The notes under the pieces are model-generated. The model had not been told where the DNA came from. It worked only from the letters and a program-made list of their open reading frames with translations, and did no database searches. From the NCBI RefSeq assembly GCF_003014755.1, contig NZ_PYAW01000009.1, positions 114,841-178,840 of the forward strand: a DNA stretch of 64,000 nt, given 5' to 3'. Both the position numbers and the translations under genes were made by a program. Source of the stretch: Chitinophaga niastensis (GTDB lineage Bacteria; Bacteroidota; Bacteroidia; Chitinophagales; Chitinophagaceae). Shown here one piece after another: positions 7,889-17,209 of the stretch (the stretch's first letter is position 1; every line of letters starts with the position of its first letter).

Positions 7889-8191
7889 ATGGACATACTT
7901 TTCGATGAACAGGAGCTTTCGGTAAAATATGATGAGGACATCGATAATACATTGATGTGGGAAGATGTGACCCGTATATCCGCTTACAAAGTGTACGGAT
8001 ATCCCGGTGAAGTTACTTTCCTGGTGTTTGATACCGCTGATGGTGAATCGCTGGAGGTTTCCGATGAAATGAGCGGGTGGCTGGAACTGCTGGGCAGTTT
8101 GCATACCATCTTTAAGTTGCCTGCCGGATGGGAGGAACAACTCACCGCATTTGAACCCGGCGAAGATGATATCATGCTTTATACAAAGTAA
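7889..8191 (+). CDS. Hypothetical protein, 100 residues
   Basis: This short acidic soluble protein has the pattern MWEDVTRISAYKVYGY and then LEVSDEMSGWLELLGSL. I have seen this arrangement in small uncharacterised proteins of many bacteria (W-x-D-V-x-x-I-x-x-K, then a strand, then E-E-M-x-G-W). No catalytic or binding motif is visible. It follows the propeller gene by 42 bases on the same strand. A 450-base non-coding stretch follows. Confidence 0.6.
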   Translation: MDILFDEQELSVKYDEDIDNTLMWEDVTRISAYKVYGYPGEVTFLVFDTADGESLEVSDEMSGWLELLGSLHTIFKLPAGWEEQLTAFEPGEDDIMLYTK

Positions 8192-8409
8192 GCATCTCCT
8201 CAAAAAAATCTCCCGACAATATTTGAATAACCCTTACAGGCACTGTTCTGCGGGATAGTGCCGATGAATGCCTTCGCCATTTATCAATCATTCTTTTTTC
8301 CTGGTTGCTTATATTGTAACTTAAAGTAACAAGCCGTTACTAATCTTATCCAGTTGCTGTTCCTTCAACAGGAGCGCGACTGTCATTCATAAAATATCTT
8401 CGTGTTTAA

Positions 8410-8452
8410 TAGTCTATTAATTTGGTAGACTAAAAAGTTGTTATTACTTTTA
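8410..8452 (+). promoter_or_regulatory. Candidate promoter overlapped by a palindrome, upstream of SusC 1
   Basis: TTTG (8421-8424), a 20-base spacer and TACTTTTA (8445-8452) match the Bacteroidota -33/-7 pattern with one mismatch. The -33 box sits inside an inverted repeat with perfect 7-base arms, TAGTCTA (8410-8416) and TAGACTA (8426-8432). A regulator bound there would block sigma-factor contact. Transcription would start about 180 bases before the susC start and run through the leader ORF. Confidence 0.45.
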
Positions 8453-8471
8453 TCTCCATATTGATAATAAA

Positions 8472-8525
8472 ATGATTAGCATGTATTCATCAATTTGTTG
8501 TTCTTGTCGCACGCATTCAACCTGA
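8472..8525 (+). CDS. Candidate cysteine-rich leader peptide
   Basis: A 17-codon ORF lies 20 bases downstream of the candidate -7 element. Its product, MISMYSSICCSCRTHST, contains Cys-Cys-x-Cys near the end. An in-frame ATG at 8481 would give 14 residues. Short leader ORFs with clustered cysteine codons upstream of sulfur genes are known in other phyla, where ribosome pausing on Cys codons couples expression to cysteine supply. Whether this one is translated, and whether it controls the SusC/SusD pair, is inference. A 116-base gap, with a possible hairpin near 8589-8610 (CCTTCGC and GCGGAAAAGG), separates it from susC. Confidence 0.35.
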   Translation: MISMYSSICCSCRTHST

Positions 8526-8641
8526 ATCATCATACACAACCTTTATAAAATTCGTAAGCATTTACAGCTGGCAACTATCTGAGTACCACCTTCGCTTTGG
8601 GCGGAAAAGGACTGGGGTAGAGCTTAAAATCAAAAACACCT

Positions 8642-11600
8642 ATGGATCTTTTTTACTTTCGGGCTTTCAAAGAAAAATGGCTGAGCATCTTCCTGCTCCT
8701 CACCCTACTATCTCCTGTAAGCTTATGGGCACAGGAAAAACGTATAAGCGTTACCGGTATGGCACGAAATGAGCACAACGAAGTGGTGCCGGGCGTGTCT
8801 GTGGTGGCAAAAAATGAAAGTACGGGTGTGACTACGGCCACGCAAACCAATGGTGCCGGAGCTTTTCAGTTTACTAACCTGGCGGCCGGCGGACCTTACA
8901 GTTTTAAATTTACTTCGGTAGGATACGAACCGGTTATTGTAACAGGTGTTACAATAACCACCGATAAGCCACAGCAAGTATCTGCCGCGCTGAAAGAATC
9001 TACTTCTTCCCTGAACCAGGTAGTGGTGGTAGGTTATGGTGTACAACGCCGCAAGGAAATTACCGGCGCCGTTGCTTCTATCCGCTCCGCCGACCTGAAA
9101 GATCAGCCGGTAACGAGCTTTGAACAAGCTATAGCGGGCAAAGTACCAGGCGTACAGGTGTTGCAAAACACGGGCGCACCGGGAGGAAGCATCAGCGTAC
9201 GCATCAGGGGATTGAACTCTATCTCCGCAGGCATTGATCCTTTGTACGTGATTGATGGCATTCCCCTTTCCAATGACCTGAAAAGTTTACAGGGCAGCAC
9301 AGATGTGGTAAACATCACCGGGCAGGCATCTTTCCAGAAATCACCTGATCCGCTTAGCACTTTAAACAGCGACGATATTGCATCTATCGACATCCTGAAA
9401 GATGCATCATCCGCCTCTATTTACGGCTCGCGTGCCTCTAACGGTGTTGTATTGATCACTACTAAAAAAGGAAAGCGGGAAGGGCCTCCCGCCTTTTCCT
9501 ATAGCATGTATGCGGGCTTTCAGCAGGTAACTAAAAAGATCAAGGTAATGGACGCATATCAGTGGTCTAAATTTTCCTTTGATGCCAAAAACAATGCTTA
9601 CCTGGACGCAATACCCACCGGTAAAATTACAGACGACAATGCTACCCGTGGCAGTAATGCCAACTTCCAGATCCCGCCTGAAATATTGCCTTACCTGGCG
9701 GGTAACAGCGGCTTAACAAACACCGACTGGCAAAGTGCATTGTTCAGAACAGCACCTATACAAAATCATACGCTGTCGGCTTCCGGTGGTAATGATAAGT
9801 TTCAGTATTACATCTCCGGTAACTATCTCGATCAGAGCGGTATCGTTATCGGATCAGGTTATAAGCGATATGGTGTACGGGTAAATCTCACCGCAGATCT
9901 TACTTCAAAATTAAAAGTAGGTGTGTCATTAAACCCTACTTTTGATCACTATGACCTGATCAATACAGAAGGACCATGGACCTACGACGGCATCCTCAGT
10001 AATGCGCTGAAAGCCTCCCCGGTATTCCCCGTGTATAACCCCGATGGCTCTTTTGCTACCAACAAACAAAACTCCTGGGCATATGGTTATTCAGGTGGCG
10101 AAAACCCGGTAGCACTGGCTACGCAGATCAAAGATAAAATGGATCATGTGCGCAACCTGGGAAGTGTATATGGCGAATATGAAATCATAAAAGGATTAAA
10201 GTTTAAAACTTTCTTCGGATCAGATATCAATTATTTTAGTCGCAATTATTTCCGGCCTTCTACATTGGGTAGTTATAAACCCGTGCAGCAGTCGGCCCCC
10301 ACTATCCCTAAAGGTGCTGCGCAAACAGCATTGTCTGCCAACTGGCTCTGGGAAAATACCCTGAACTACCAGTTTGCGCTCAACAGTAAACATAAGTTTG
10401 ATGTATTGGCAGGTTACACTTCGCAGAAGAATACCACCAAAGCCAACGAAACAGATGGTACCGGTTTTCCTAACGATGCAGTGCAAACGTTGAATGCGGC
10501 AACTATTACCAGCGGTACTTCCACCACATCGCAATGGTCGTTGTTATCTTTTTTGGGAAGAATAAATTATAATTATGCAGATAAATATTTTGTATCTGCC
10601 AGCATTCGTAGTGACGGATCTTCCCGCTTTGGTGCTAATAATAAATGGGGTTATTTCCCCTCCGTTTCAGGCGGATGGCTCATCAGCAATGAGCCTTTCT
10701 TTAAAGTGCCTGCTATTTCTGAATTGAAGGCCAGGGTAAGTTATGGTACCTCCGGTAATTTCCAGATTGCGAATTATGCATCATATGATTTATTGTCATC
10801 CAACAACTACGTATTAGGCAGTGGTACCGGTACTGCGGTAAATGGCGTAGGTTTATCACAGCCTGCCAATGCAGATCTTACCTGGGAAAGAACGGTACAA
10901 CTGAATGCAGGTATCGATATAGGATTATTCACCAACAGAATTTATCTCAGCGCAGATTATTATCGGGCTACTACTTCAGACCTGTTACTGAATGTACCGG
11001 TGCCGCTGAGTTCCGGCTTTGGTACTGCTTTAAAGAATATCGGTAAGGTACGGAATACAGGTGTGGAGTTTGGTCTTACTACCCGCAACTTTACCCATGC
11101 TTTTATCTGGAATACCAGTTTCAATATTTCAGCTAATAAAAACAAAGTGTTGCAGCTCGGTGCTAACGGCGCACCTATCATCTCTGATGGCGGTAACGGT
11201 ACTATCTCTCAATTGTTCATCACTAAGGTAGGATCGCCCATAGGCAGCTATTACGGCTATGTGAACGGAGGCACTTATAAAGATCAGGCAGCAATAGATG
11301 CTTATCCGCATTATGCCAGCACTAAACCAGGGGACCGCAAATTCATAGACGTGAACCAGGATAATAAAATTGATGCAAAAGACAGAACCGATATAGGCAG
11401 CTATTTTCCCAAATTTATATGGGGGCTTACCAACGAATTTAAGTACAAAGGTTTTGATCTGACAGTGGCACTACAGGCAACACAAGGTAACCAGGTGATG
11501 AACCTGCAACGCAGGTATCTTTATAACGGAGAAGGTAATGCTAACCAGATGGCAGGAGAGCTTGGTTACTGGAAATCCCCTACAGACCCCGGTGATGGTA

Positions 11601-11911
11601 ATTCTTTGCGGGCCAACCGCGCTACCAGCGGCAACAGTGCACAGATCAGTTCCTTTTTTGTAGAAGATGGTTCGTATGTGCGTTTACGTAACCTGACGAT
11701 CGGTTACACCATCAATCCAAAACTGGTGCATAACAAAATACAGGGCCTGCGCATTTATCTCTCCGGTCAGAATATTTATACCTGGACACATTACACGGGC
11801 TATAACCCGGAAGTCAATGCCAGACCGGACAGCCCTTTATCACAGGGAGAAGATTATGGTACGTATCCGTTACCCAAAACATTCACTGCCGGTTTAAATC
11901 TTTCATTCTAA
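8642..11911 (+). CDS. SusC/RagA-family TonB-linked outer membrane protein (pair 1)
   Basis: This 1089-residue TonB-dependent transporter has a signal peptide (about 1-31, ending SLWAQ), a carboxypeptidase-like regulatory domain (about 33-118) and the junction NQVVVVGYGVQRRKEITGAV. A plug domain follows with IRIRGLNSI-like sequence and SIYGSRASNGVVLITTKKG (about 258-276), then a 22-strand barrel to the C-terminus, ending in an aromatic-rich strand (FTAGLNLSF). With its SusD partner, 12 bases downstream, it takes up a nutrient across the outer membrane. No degradative enzyme is attached. The upstream region carries a palindrome-covered promoter and a Cys-rich leader ORF, which makes a non-glycan substrate possible. 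Confidence 0.95.
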   Translation: MDLFYFRAFKEKWLSIFLLLTLLSPVSLWAQEKRISVTGMARNEHNEVVPGVSVVAKNESTGVTTATQTNGAGAFQFTNLAAGGPYSFKFTSVGYEPVIVTGVTITTDKPQQVSAALKESTSSLNQVVVVGYGVQRRKEITGAVASIRSADLKDQPVTSFEQAIAGKVPGVQVLQNTGAPGGSISVRIRGLNSISAGIDPLYVIDGIPLSNDLKSLQGSTDVVNITGQASFQKSPDPLSTLNSDDIASIDILKDASSASIYGSRASNGVVLITTKKGKREGPPAFSYSMYAGFQQVTKKIKVMDAYQWSKFSFDAKNNAYLDAIPTGKITDDNATRGSNANFQIPPEILPYLAGNSGLTNTDWQSALFRTAPIQNHTLSASGGNDKFQYYISGNYLDQSGIVIGSGYKRYGVRVNLTADLTSKLKVGVSLNPTFDHYDLINTEGPWTYDGILSNALKASPVFPVYNPDGSFATNKQNSWAYGYSGGENPVALATQIKDKMDHVRNLGSVYGEYEIIKGLKFKTFFGSDINYFSRNYFRPSTLGSYKPVQQSAPTIPKGAAQTALSANWLWENTLNYQFALNSKHKFDVLAGYTSQKNTTKANETDGTGFPNDAVQTLNAATITSGTSTTSQWSLLSFLGRINYNYADKYFVSASIRSDGSSRFGANNKWGYFPSVSGGWLISNEPFFKVPAISELKARVSYGTSGNFQIANYASYDLLSSNNYVLGSGTGTAVNGVGLSQPANADLTWERTVQLNAGIDIGLFTNRIYLSADYYRATTSDLLLNVPVPLSSGFGTALKNIGKVRNTGVEFGLTTRNFTHAFIWNTSFNISANKNKVLQLGANGAPIISDGGNGTISQLFITKVGSPIGSYYGYVNGGTYKDQAAIDAYPHYASTKPGDRKFIDVNQDNKIDAKDRTDIGSYFPKFIWGLTNEFKYKGFDLTVALQATQGNQVMNLQRRYLYNGEGNANQMAGELGYWKSPTDPGDGNSLRANRATSGNSAQISSFFVEDGSYVRLRNLTIGYTINPKLVHNKIQGLRIYLSGQNIYTWTHYTGYNPEVNARPDSPLSQGEDYGTYPLPKTFTAGLNLSF

Positions 11912-11923
11912 AAACAGGAACTT

Positions 11924-13396
11924 ATGAAGTTTAATATAACAATCGCATTCATCACAATGTCGCTGGCAACGGTAGTATCTTCCTGCAAAAAAGATTTTAT
12001 TGACCTGGCACCCGTGTCCAATCAAACGACGGCTACTTTTTTTAAGTCGGCCTCAGACTTTCAACAAGGCGTAAATGCCGTCTACGATGGGTTACAGAGC
12101 ATACGCACCTATGGTAAATCCAGTTATTACCTGATGGAAGTGAGAAGTGATAATACAGATATTCAGGACAGGGCAGCACTCGGCGGCGGCGCTTCACAAC
12201 TGGACCTGTTTACAGAAACCAGCAGCAACTCTTTTATTACAGATGTATATGCCGGTTCTTATGTAACCATCTCCAGAGCCAATGCAGTACTGGATCATAT
12301 TGATGCAGCAGGTATTCCGGACTCCTCAAAAAAACAATTCAAAGGGGAGGCCTTGTTTCTGAGAGCCCTCGTATACTTCGACCTGGTACGGCTCTACGGC
12401 AAGGTGCCGCTGGTGATTAAAACAGAATCTACCTCCGAAGCTTTAAATGATAAAAGAAATGATGTAGCAGTGGTATATGCACAGATTGAAAAAGATCTGC
12501 AATCCGCGGCTACACTGCTTCCTGCTGCATACACTAACGCAAACGACTATGGGAGAGCTACCGCAGGCAGTGCCAATGGTTTGCTGGGTAAAGTATACGT
12601 AACGGAAAAAAAGTGGAGTGATGCCACCAATGTATTAAAAAACGTAAACGGCTATACGTTGTTGACGGATTATGCCAGTCTGTATACGCCGGCCAATGTT
12701 ATCAACCCGGAAGTGCTGTTTACCGTGCGGTTTAAAAAGGGCCTGAGCCCTTCCGAAGGCAACAACTTTTTTTCGGATATGGTACCATTTTCCTTTTACT
12801 TTAATGGCGCCAGCTACGGCGGCTCCAATAACAACCGGCCTACACACGACATCGTTGCTGCTTATGAAGGGGGTGATAAGCGCCTGATAGCATCGCTGGA
12901 TACAGTGTCTAACAGTAACGCCACTACGCAGCAGAAAGGTAATTATGTAAAGAAATATTTAGATCCTCCGGGTGCTACCGCAGATGGAGGCAGCAGCTTC
13001 CCGATATTGCGTTATGCAGATGTACTGTTGCTGGCCGCTGAGGCATTAAATGAACAGGGTTATAGCCCCGCTGCCGGTGCTGGTACTGCCTTTGATTACC
13101 TGAACCAGGTAAGACGACGAGCAGGGTTGAATGCAAAAACGGCCGCCGACTTACCGGACCAGAACAGTTTCCGGGATGCCATCTTTGCCGAAAGGCGCGT
13201 GGAGCTTGCCTTTGAGAACAACCGCTGGTTTGATCTCATCCGCTATTCCAAAGGGTTAGCTATTATGCAGGCGCATTTGCTGAAAGAGTATGGATTACAA
13301 ACACCGGTGCTAACGGCTAACCGGTTGCTGTACCCTATTCCGCAAAGCGAAATTGATATTCACAACGATCCGGCTAACTTTCCTCAGAATCCATGA
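11924..13396 (+). CDS. SusD/RagB-family nutrient-binding lipoprotein (pair 1)
   Basis: The 490-residue outer-surface lipoprotein has a lipobox at VVSSC and then the SusD N-terminal pattern FIDLAPVSNQTTATFF. Helical TPR-like segments include FKGEALFLRALVYFDLVRLYG and GKVYVTEKKWSDATNVL. The conserved C-terminal part reads FPILRYADVLLLAAEALNE, then FAERRVELAFENNRWFDLIR and YPIPQSEI. SusD proteins form a lid on the SusC barrel and bind the substrate. It is translated directly after susC. The substrate is unknown. Confidence 0.95.
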   Translation: MKFNITIAFITMSLATVVSSCKKDFIDLAPVSNQTTATFFKSASDFQQGVNAVYDGLQSIRTYGKSSYYLMEVRSDNTDIQDRAALGGGASQLDLFTETSSNSFITDVYAGSYVTISRANAVLDHIDAAGIPDSSKKQFKGEALFLRALVYFDLVRLYGKVPLVIKTESTSEALNDKRNDVAVVYAQIEKDLQSAATLLPAAYTNANDYGRATAGSANGLLGKVYVTEKKWSDATNVLKNVNGYTLLTDYASLYTPANVINPEVLFTVRFKKGLSPSEGNNFFSDMVPFSFYFNGASYGGSNNNRPTHDIVAAYEGGDKRLIASLDTVSNSNATTQQKGNYVKKYLDPPGATADGGSSFPILRYADVLLLAAEALNEQGYSPAAGAGTAFDYLNQVRRRAGLNAKTAADLPDQNSFRDAIFAERRVELAFENNRWFDLIRYSKGLAIMQAHLLKEYGLQTPVLTANRLLYPIPQSEIDIHNDPANFPQNP

Positions 13397-13655
13397 TGAT
13401 AGCCGGTTTGAACTAAACAGACAAGGAAGAAGCGTTTTATGTTGCCGGGAGCATTGGCTTGTTTCCCGGCAGAGGCGCAGCATGCCAGTGACGCTGTGTG
13501 AGTAAAACAACGCCGCTACATGTATGGCTGCGTCTACTTTATTGTACAACGATTCGCAGGATTTGCCTATATTGAGATAGAGGGAAGGGTAGTAGCCCCT
13601 GATCTCCTCTCTGCCTGATCAGGCCCGCATATTTTCCACTAATAAAATTTTTGAT

Positions 13656-14267
13656 ATGGGAAATAATATTGCAGCACCGTTTATACCTGCACAGTACACT
13701 GGTGAAGAAACCGCCACTTCTGCTATAAGGAAGGCGGAGGATGAATCTGCAGCCAGACGTTTTTTTCAGGAGGCAATGGAACGACTGGTAGATGTAAATC
13801 ATTGGGCAAACTGGTGCGGCACTTTGTTATCTGCATTTCAGCTGGTAAATGCTGCCGATAAACCGATAGATGGTTTTGCAGAAACGGGCATGTATATACG
13901 AATAGATATCCCCGGTCCGGGAACCAATGCCGGCAAGGGATTCGACTGGGTAAAGATTGAACAGAAAGAACATGTGATCCTCAACACACACCAGGAAGTA
14001 TTTTTCATCAGGGCCAGACCCAGCGAGCATCCCGTTCAAAAGCATTCCGGCATTGCTCATTTTTTACGCAAGGAAGCCAGCAGTTCATTTGTAATAACCA
14101 GGGATCATAACACCGTAACGGCCAGTGTTTACGGGCGCAATGAAGTGCCTAATACCAAAGTAGCCGATATAGCCGATAAGATCAGGAATGCAATAATAGG
14201 CTCCTCCAGTGCGATGAGTGTATCAAAGATCCAATGGAAGGCATTGGTGGAAGGCATTTTAAGCTAA
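13656..14267 (+). CDS. Hypothetical protein, 203 residues
   Basis: I do not recognise the family. The protein is soluble, without signal peptide. An N-terminal helical part (about 20-60, RRFFQEAMERLVDVNHWANW) is followed by a beta-rich middle (IRIDIPGPGTNAGKGFDWVKIEQ) and a C-terminal part that includes SSFVITRDHNTVTASVYGRN. It stands 259 bases after the SusD gene, so it is probably a separate unit. It converges with the MarR gene, whose stop is 12 bases away. Clean frame and codon use support it as a gene. Confidence 0.7.
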   Translation: MGNNIAAPFIPAQYTGEETATSAIRKAEDESAARRFFQEAMERLVDVNHWANWCGTLLSAFQLVNAADKPIDGFAETGMYIRIDIPGPGTNAGKGFDWVKIEQKEHVILNTHQEVFFIRARPSEHPVQKHSGIAHFLRKEASSSFVITRDHNTVTASVYGRNEVPNTKVADIADKIRNAIIGSSSAMSVSKIQWKALVEGILS

Positions 14268-14278
14268 ATAACAGCCGG

Positions 14279-14761
14279 CTATTTATCCCGATTGATCAAC
14301 TGCTCCCGCTCAAAAAAACTTTGTTGCCTCATTTGTTTCTCTACCTCATCAATCGCTTTCATCAGGTTGTTTTTTGTATCCGTTAGTGCTGTCAGCGCTT
14401 TTACCATGTTCTTCCATACCGGTTGCATCTGTATTACTAACAGGTTCCCCTTTTCAGTGAGTTGTATCAAACGTTTTCTTTCATCCGTTTTATCTTTTTT
14501 AGAACGGATGAGCTTTTGTTTCTCCAGTTCTTTGAGCAGGCTGATGGTGGAAGGATGGGAGTAGCCTATTTCAAGGGCTACTTCCACCACGCTGAGAATA
14601 TTTTTTTGGTGCAGGGTATAAATGACGGGGAACCATTTGGGCTCAAAGTCAATGCCATTAGCCTTATAGATCAGCTGTCCATCTTTGCGTAGCTGGTCGC
14701 TGAGTCTTTGTAACCGGGTAGAAATAGCCAGGATACCCGATTGGTCAATAACATTTATCAT
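14279..14761 (-). CDS. MarR-family transcriptional regulator
   Basis: This 160-residue winged-helix regulator contains VVEVALEIGYSHPSTISLLKELEKQ (recognition helix about 60-85) and the wing KTDERKRLIQLTEKG. It begins 5 bases after the GNAT gene on the same strand, so the two form an operon. The combination of GNAT acetyltransferase and MarR regulator is frequent. A palindromic site inside the shared promoter upstream of the GNAT gene is the obvious operator for autoregulation. The inducer is unknown. Confidence 0.9.
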   Translation of the reverse strand: MINVIDQSGILAISTRLQRLSDQLRKDGQLIYKANGIDFEPKWFPVIYTLHQKNILSVVEVALEIGYSHPSTISLLKELEKQKLIRSKKDKTDERKRLIQLTEKGNLLVIQMQPVWKNMVKALTALTDTKNNLMKAIDEVEKQMRQQSFFEREQLINRDK

Positions 14762-14766
14762 GCTTA

Positions 14767-15270
14767 TTAATCGTTAAGGTGTAAATGATAGAAGATATTA
14801 TCGGCATTCATCACCGGAAAATACGATGGTAAATCCGCTTTTTTTATCTCTTTAAAATTATTACGTTCATAAAAGCGCATAGCAGCTTGTAGCTTGGTTA
14901 CTGTTCCCAGGTAAAGATCTGTTATCTGTACGGACTTACAATAAGCAATGAGGGTTTCCAGCAACTGTTGGGCGAGGCCCAGCTCTTTTCCCCGGAACGC
15001 TTTTTTTACAAACATTTTGCGGATGGCGCCTGCCTGGTGCCCGGTGGCAATCAAGGCAATAGTGCCCACCAGCTCATCGTCTACGCTGGCGCCCCAAAAA
15101 CCGCCGCCTGTCTGATGATAGTTAGCCTCAATATCCAACAGGTCCGGCTGATCTTCCAGGGTGATAGGCACGTTGAACTCAATTTGCTGGATAGGCAGGA
15201 TAATGTCAATAATTTCTTTGCAGAATCGATTATCAATCATTGTGATAGTGGGTACTGTAGTCATTACCAT
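14767..15270 (-). CDS. GNAT-family N-acetyltransferase
   Basis: This 167-residue acetyltransferase has the acetyl-CoA-binding stretch KMFVKKAFRGKELGLAQQLL (pyrophosphate loop RGKELG) and the second motif LGTVTKLQAAMRFYERNNF. The start at 15270 (MVMTTVP) is preferred over a longer frame to 15312, because that extension would be translated across the promoter and operator at 15283-15313. It is the first gene of an operon with the downstream MarR regulator. The substrate is not evident. Confidence 0.85.
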   Translation of the reverse strand: MVMTTVPTITMIDNRFCKEIIDIILPIQQIEFNVPITLEDQPDLLDIEANYHQTGGGFWGASVDDELVGTIALIATGHQAGAIRKMFVKKAFRGKELGLAQQLLETLIAYCKSVQITDLYLGTVTKLQAAMRFYERNNFKEIKKADLPSYFPVMNADNIFYHLHLND

Positions 15271-15282
15271 GGATTTATAGTA

Positions 15283-15313
15283 CAAAACTACGTAGTTGAC
15301 TACATAAATCAAA
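15283..15313 (-). promoter_or_regulatory. Promoter of the GNAT-MarR operon with embedded operator
   Basis: Read on the minus strand, TTTG (15313-15310), a 19-base spacer and TAGTTTTG (15290-15283) match the Bacteroidota consensus exactly. The perfect palindrome AACTACGTAGTT (15286-15297) and an overlapping GTAGTTGACTAC (15292-15303, arms GTAGT and ACTAC) cover the -7 end of the spacer. This is a convincing repressor site, most simply for the MarR protein of the same operon. Confidence 0.75.
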
Positions 15314-15392
15314 ATAAAATTTTTTTAACAGATAAAAAATTAGATATTGCCAGTACCGGCAATATTTTTAGATAGATGTAAACAACTATGTT

Positions 15393-16001
15393 ATGGCGAA
15401 TTTGAATCTTGGAAGAAATGAATTTGGGCAGCCCGAAAATGCGGGGAATACATTAACAAAAGAGGCCGCACAGGAACTATTACTCAGCTGGGTAATCAAC
15501 ACAAAGCTGCGCGTGCATATGCAACAGGTGGGTTACCTGATGCAACGATGGGCAGCTGAAAAAGAAGGGCTTGATGAGCAGGGACAATGGCGCTGGGAAA
15601 TGGCAGGACTATTACATGATGCAGACTGGGACCAGTGGCCGGATCAGCATTGTATTAAAATTATTACAGAACTGGAATCACGGAAGATATGCCCGGAAAT
15701 AATCAGGGCCATTGCCTCCCATGGTCCGGCCTATTTTGGTGTAGATCCCGTCACACAAATGGATAAGATGCTGTATGCCTTCGATGAGCTATCAGGATTG
15801 GTGCACGCTTATTCGCTCATGCGCCCTGGTGGTTATGATAGTATGGATGTAAAGGGAGTTAAAAAAAGACTGAAAGAAAAATCTTTTGCTGCGAATGTAT
15901 CGCGTGATGATATCCAGGATGCCTGCGAACGCGCAGCCATCGCACAGGACGATCTGATTGCATTTATAGTGAAACACCAGCCGTCAGCGGTATTGTTTTA
16001 A
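15393..16001 (+). CDS. HD-domain protein
   Basis: This 202-residue cytoplasmic protein has the HD phosphohydrolase core. VHMQQVGYLMQRWA supplies the first His, AGLLHDADWDQW is the HD doublet, and AFDELSGLVHAY gives the distal Asp region near 130. Proteins of this size and pattern are commonly annotated as HD-domain hydrolases without assigned substrate. The metal-ligand set looks complete. It lies between two unrelated units, with no partner gene. Confidence 0.85.
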   Translation: MANLNLGRNEFGQPENAGNTLTKEAAQELLLSWVINTKLRVHMQQVGYLMQRWAAEKEGLDEQGQWRWEMAGLLHDADWDQWPDQHCIKIITELESRKICPEIIRAIASHGPAYFGVDPVTQMDKMLYAFDELSGLVHAYSLMRPGGYDSMDVKGVKKRLKEKSFAANVSRDDIQDACERAAIAQDDLIAFIVKHQPSAVLF

Positions 16002-16108
16002 CTATTTACCGGACCGCTATTTCTCTTATAATCGCTACATTTGGTAAACCGGTAAAGATCACTAACGCCCTTGTATCAACGAAGGCAAAAGCCTGTTTAC
16101 CGGGAAAA

Positions 16109-17209
16109 ATGTATTGCATGAAGACGATGAAAATATTATTTTCCGCTATACTGGTCATTTTTATGCTGGCTTCCTGTAAAAGCAAATGGGATAAGACACA
16201 GCCTGTGGTAGAAAATATTTCAGAGTCGGTGTACGCATCCGGCATCATTAAAAGCAGGCACCAGTACCAGGTGTATTCTAAGGTAAACGGCCTGATAGTA
16301 AGCATCGCGGTAACAGAAGGGGATACGGTGAAAAAAGGAGATCCTATCCTGAAGGTTTTAAATGAAACATCGGAATTAAATACAGAGAATGCCAGGCTAT
16401 CCGCCGCATATGCAGCCGTGAGCGCCAATACCGATAAACTCAATGAGCTGAAAATAAATATTGACCTCGCTAAAGTAAAACTGGCCAATGACTCCCTGTT
16501 GCTGTTCCGGCAACGCAGCCTCTGGCAGCAACAAATTGGTAGCTTACACCAGGTGGAACAGGCGGAACTGGCCTATAAAAGCTCACTCACCGCATATAAT
16601 GCAGCGGTATTCAAATACAACGACCTGCAGAAGCAGCTGAACTTTACAGCTAAACAATCCAGTAAAAATTTGCAGATCAGCACTACCATGAGCAATGATT
16701 ATACAGTGAAAAGCGATATCAATGGTAAAGTATACAGTGTGTTGAAGAAGGCCGGTGAAATGGTAAACACACAAGCTCCGGTGGCTATTATTGGTGATGC
16801 CAGCGACTTTTACCTGGAATTACAGGCCGATGAATATGATATTGCCAGGATCAGGTTAGGACAAAAAGTATTGATTACCCTGGATAGCTATAAGGGACAA
16901 GCCTTTGAGGCAACAGTAGAAAAAATATACCCCATCATGAACGAACGTTCCAGGTCATTTACAGTAGATGCCCGGTTTGTGACACAACCACCGGTCATCT
17001 ATCCCAACCTCACACTGGAAGCAAATATCATCATACAAACAAAAGATAAAGCATTAACTATTCCGCGTAATTACCTGGTAGAAGATGCCTACGTTTTGTT
17101 GGAGAATAAGGAAAAAAGAAAAGTAACAACCGGATTAAAAGATTATCAGAAAGTAGAAATAGTCAGCGGACTTACAGCGGGAGATGTAATTATTAAACCG
17201 GTGAAATGA
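16109..17209 (+). CDS. Periplasmic adaptor (membrane fusion) lipoprotein of a MacAB-like efflux system
   Basis: The protein of about 366 residues has a lipobox FMLASC (start at 16109, or at 16118 if MKTMKIL is used). A lipoyl/biotinyl half follows (VYSKVNGLIVSIAVTEGDTVKKGDPIL), then a coiled-coil hairpin (about 90-190), the second lipoyl half (YTVKSDINGKVYSVLKKAGE) and a beta-barrel domain with ELQADEYDIARIRLGQKVLI. It overlaps the permease start by four bases (ATGA), so translation is coupled. It should bridge the permease to an outer-membrane channel, but no TolC-like gene is in the window. A -7 match, TACATTTG, lies at 16036-16043. Confidence 0.9.
   Translation: MYCMKTMKILFSAILVIFMLASCKSKWDKTQPVVENISESVYASGIIKSRHQYQVYSKVNGLIVSIAVTEGDTVKKGDPILKVLNETSELNTENARLSAAYAAVSANTDKLNELKINIDLAKVKLANDSLLLFRQRSLWQQQIGSLHQVEQAELAYKSSLTAYNAAVFKYNDLQKQLNFTAKQSSKNLQISTTMSNDYTVKSDINGKVYSVLKKAGEMVNTQAPVAIIGDASDFYLELQADEYDIARIRLGQKVLITLDSYKGQAFEATVEKIYPIMNERSRSFTVDARFVTQPPVIYPNLTLEANIIIQTKDKALTIPRNYLVEDAYVLLENKEKRKVTTGLKDYQKVEIVSGLTAGDVIIKPVK

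Noticed and set aside
13397..13655. Gap after SusD 1 searched for a third gene of the unit
   Set aside because: The only minus-strand frames there have no protein-like pattern. The gap appears non-coding.
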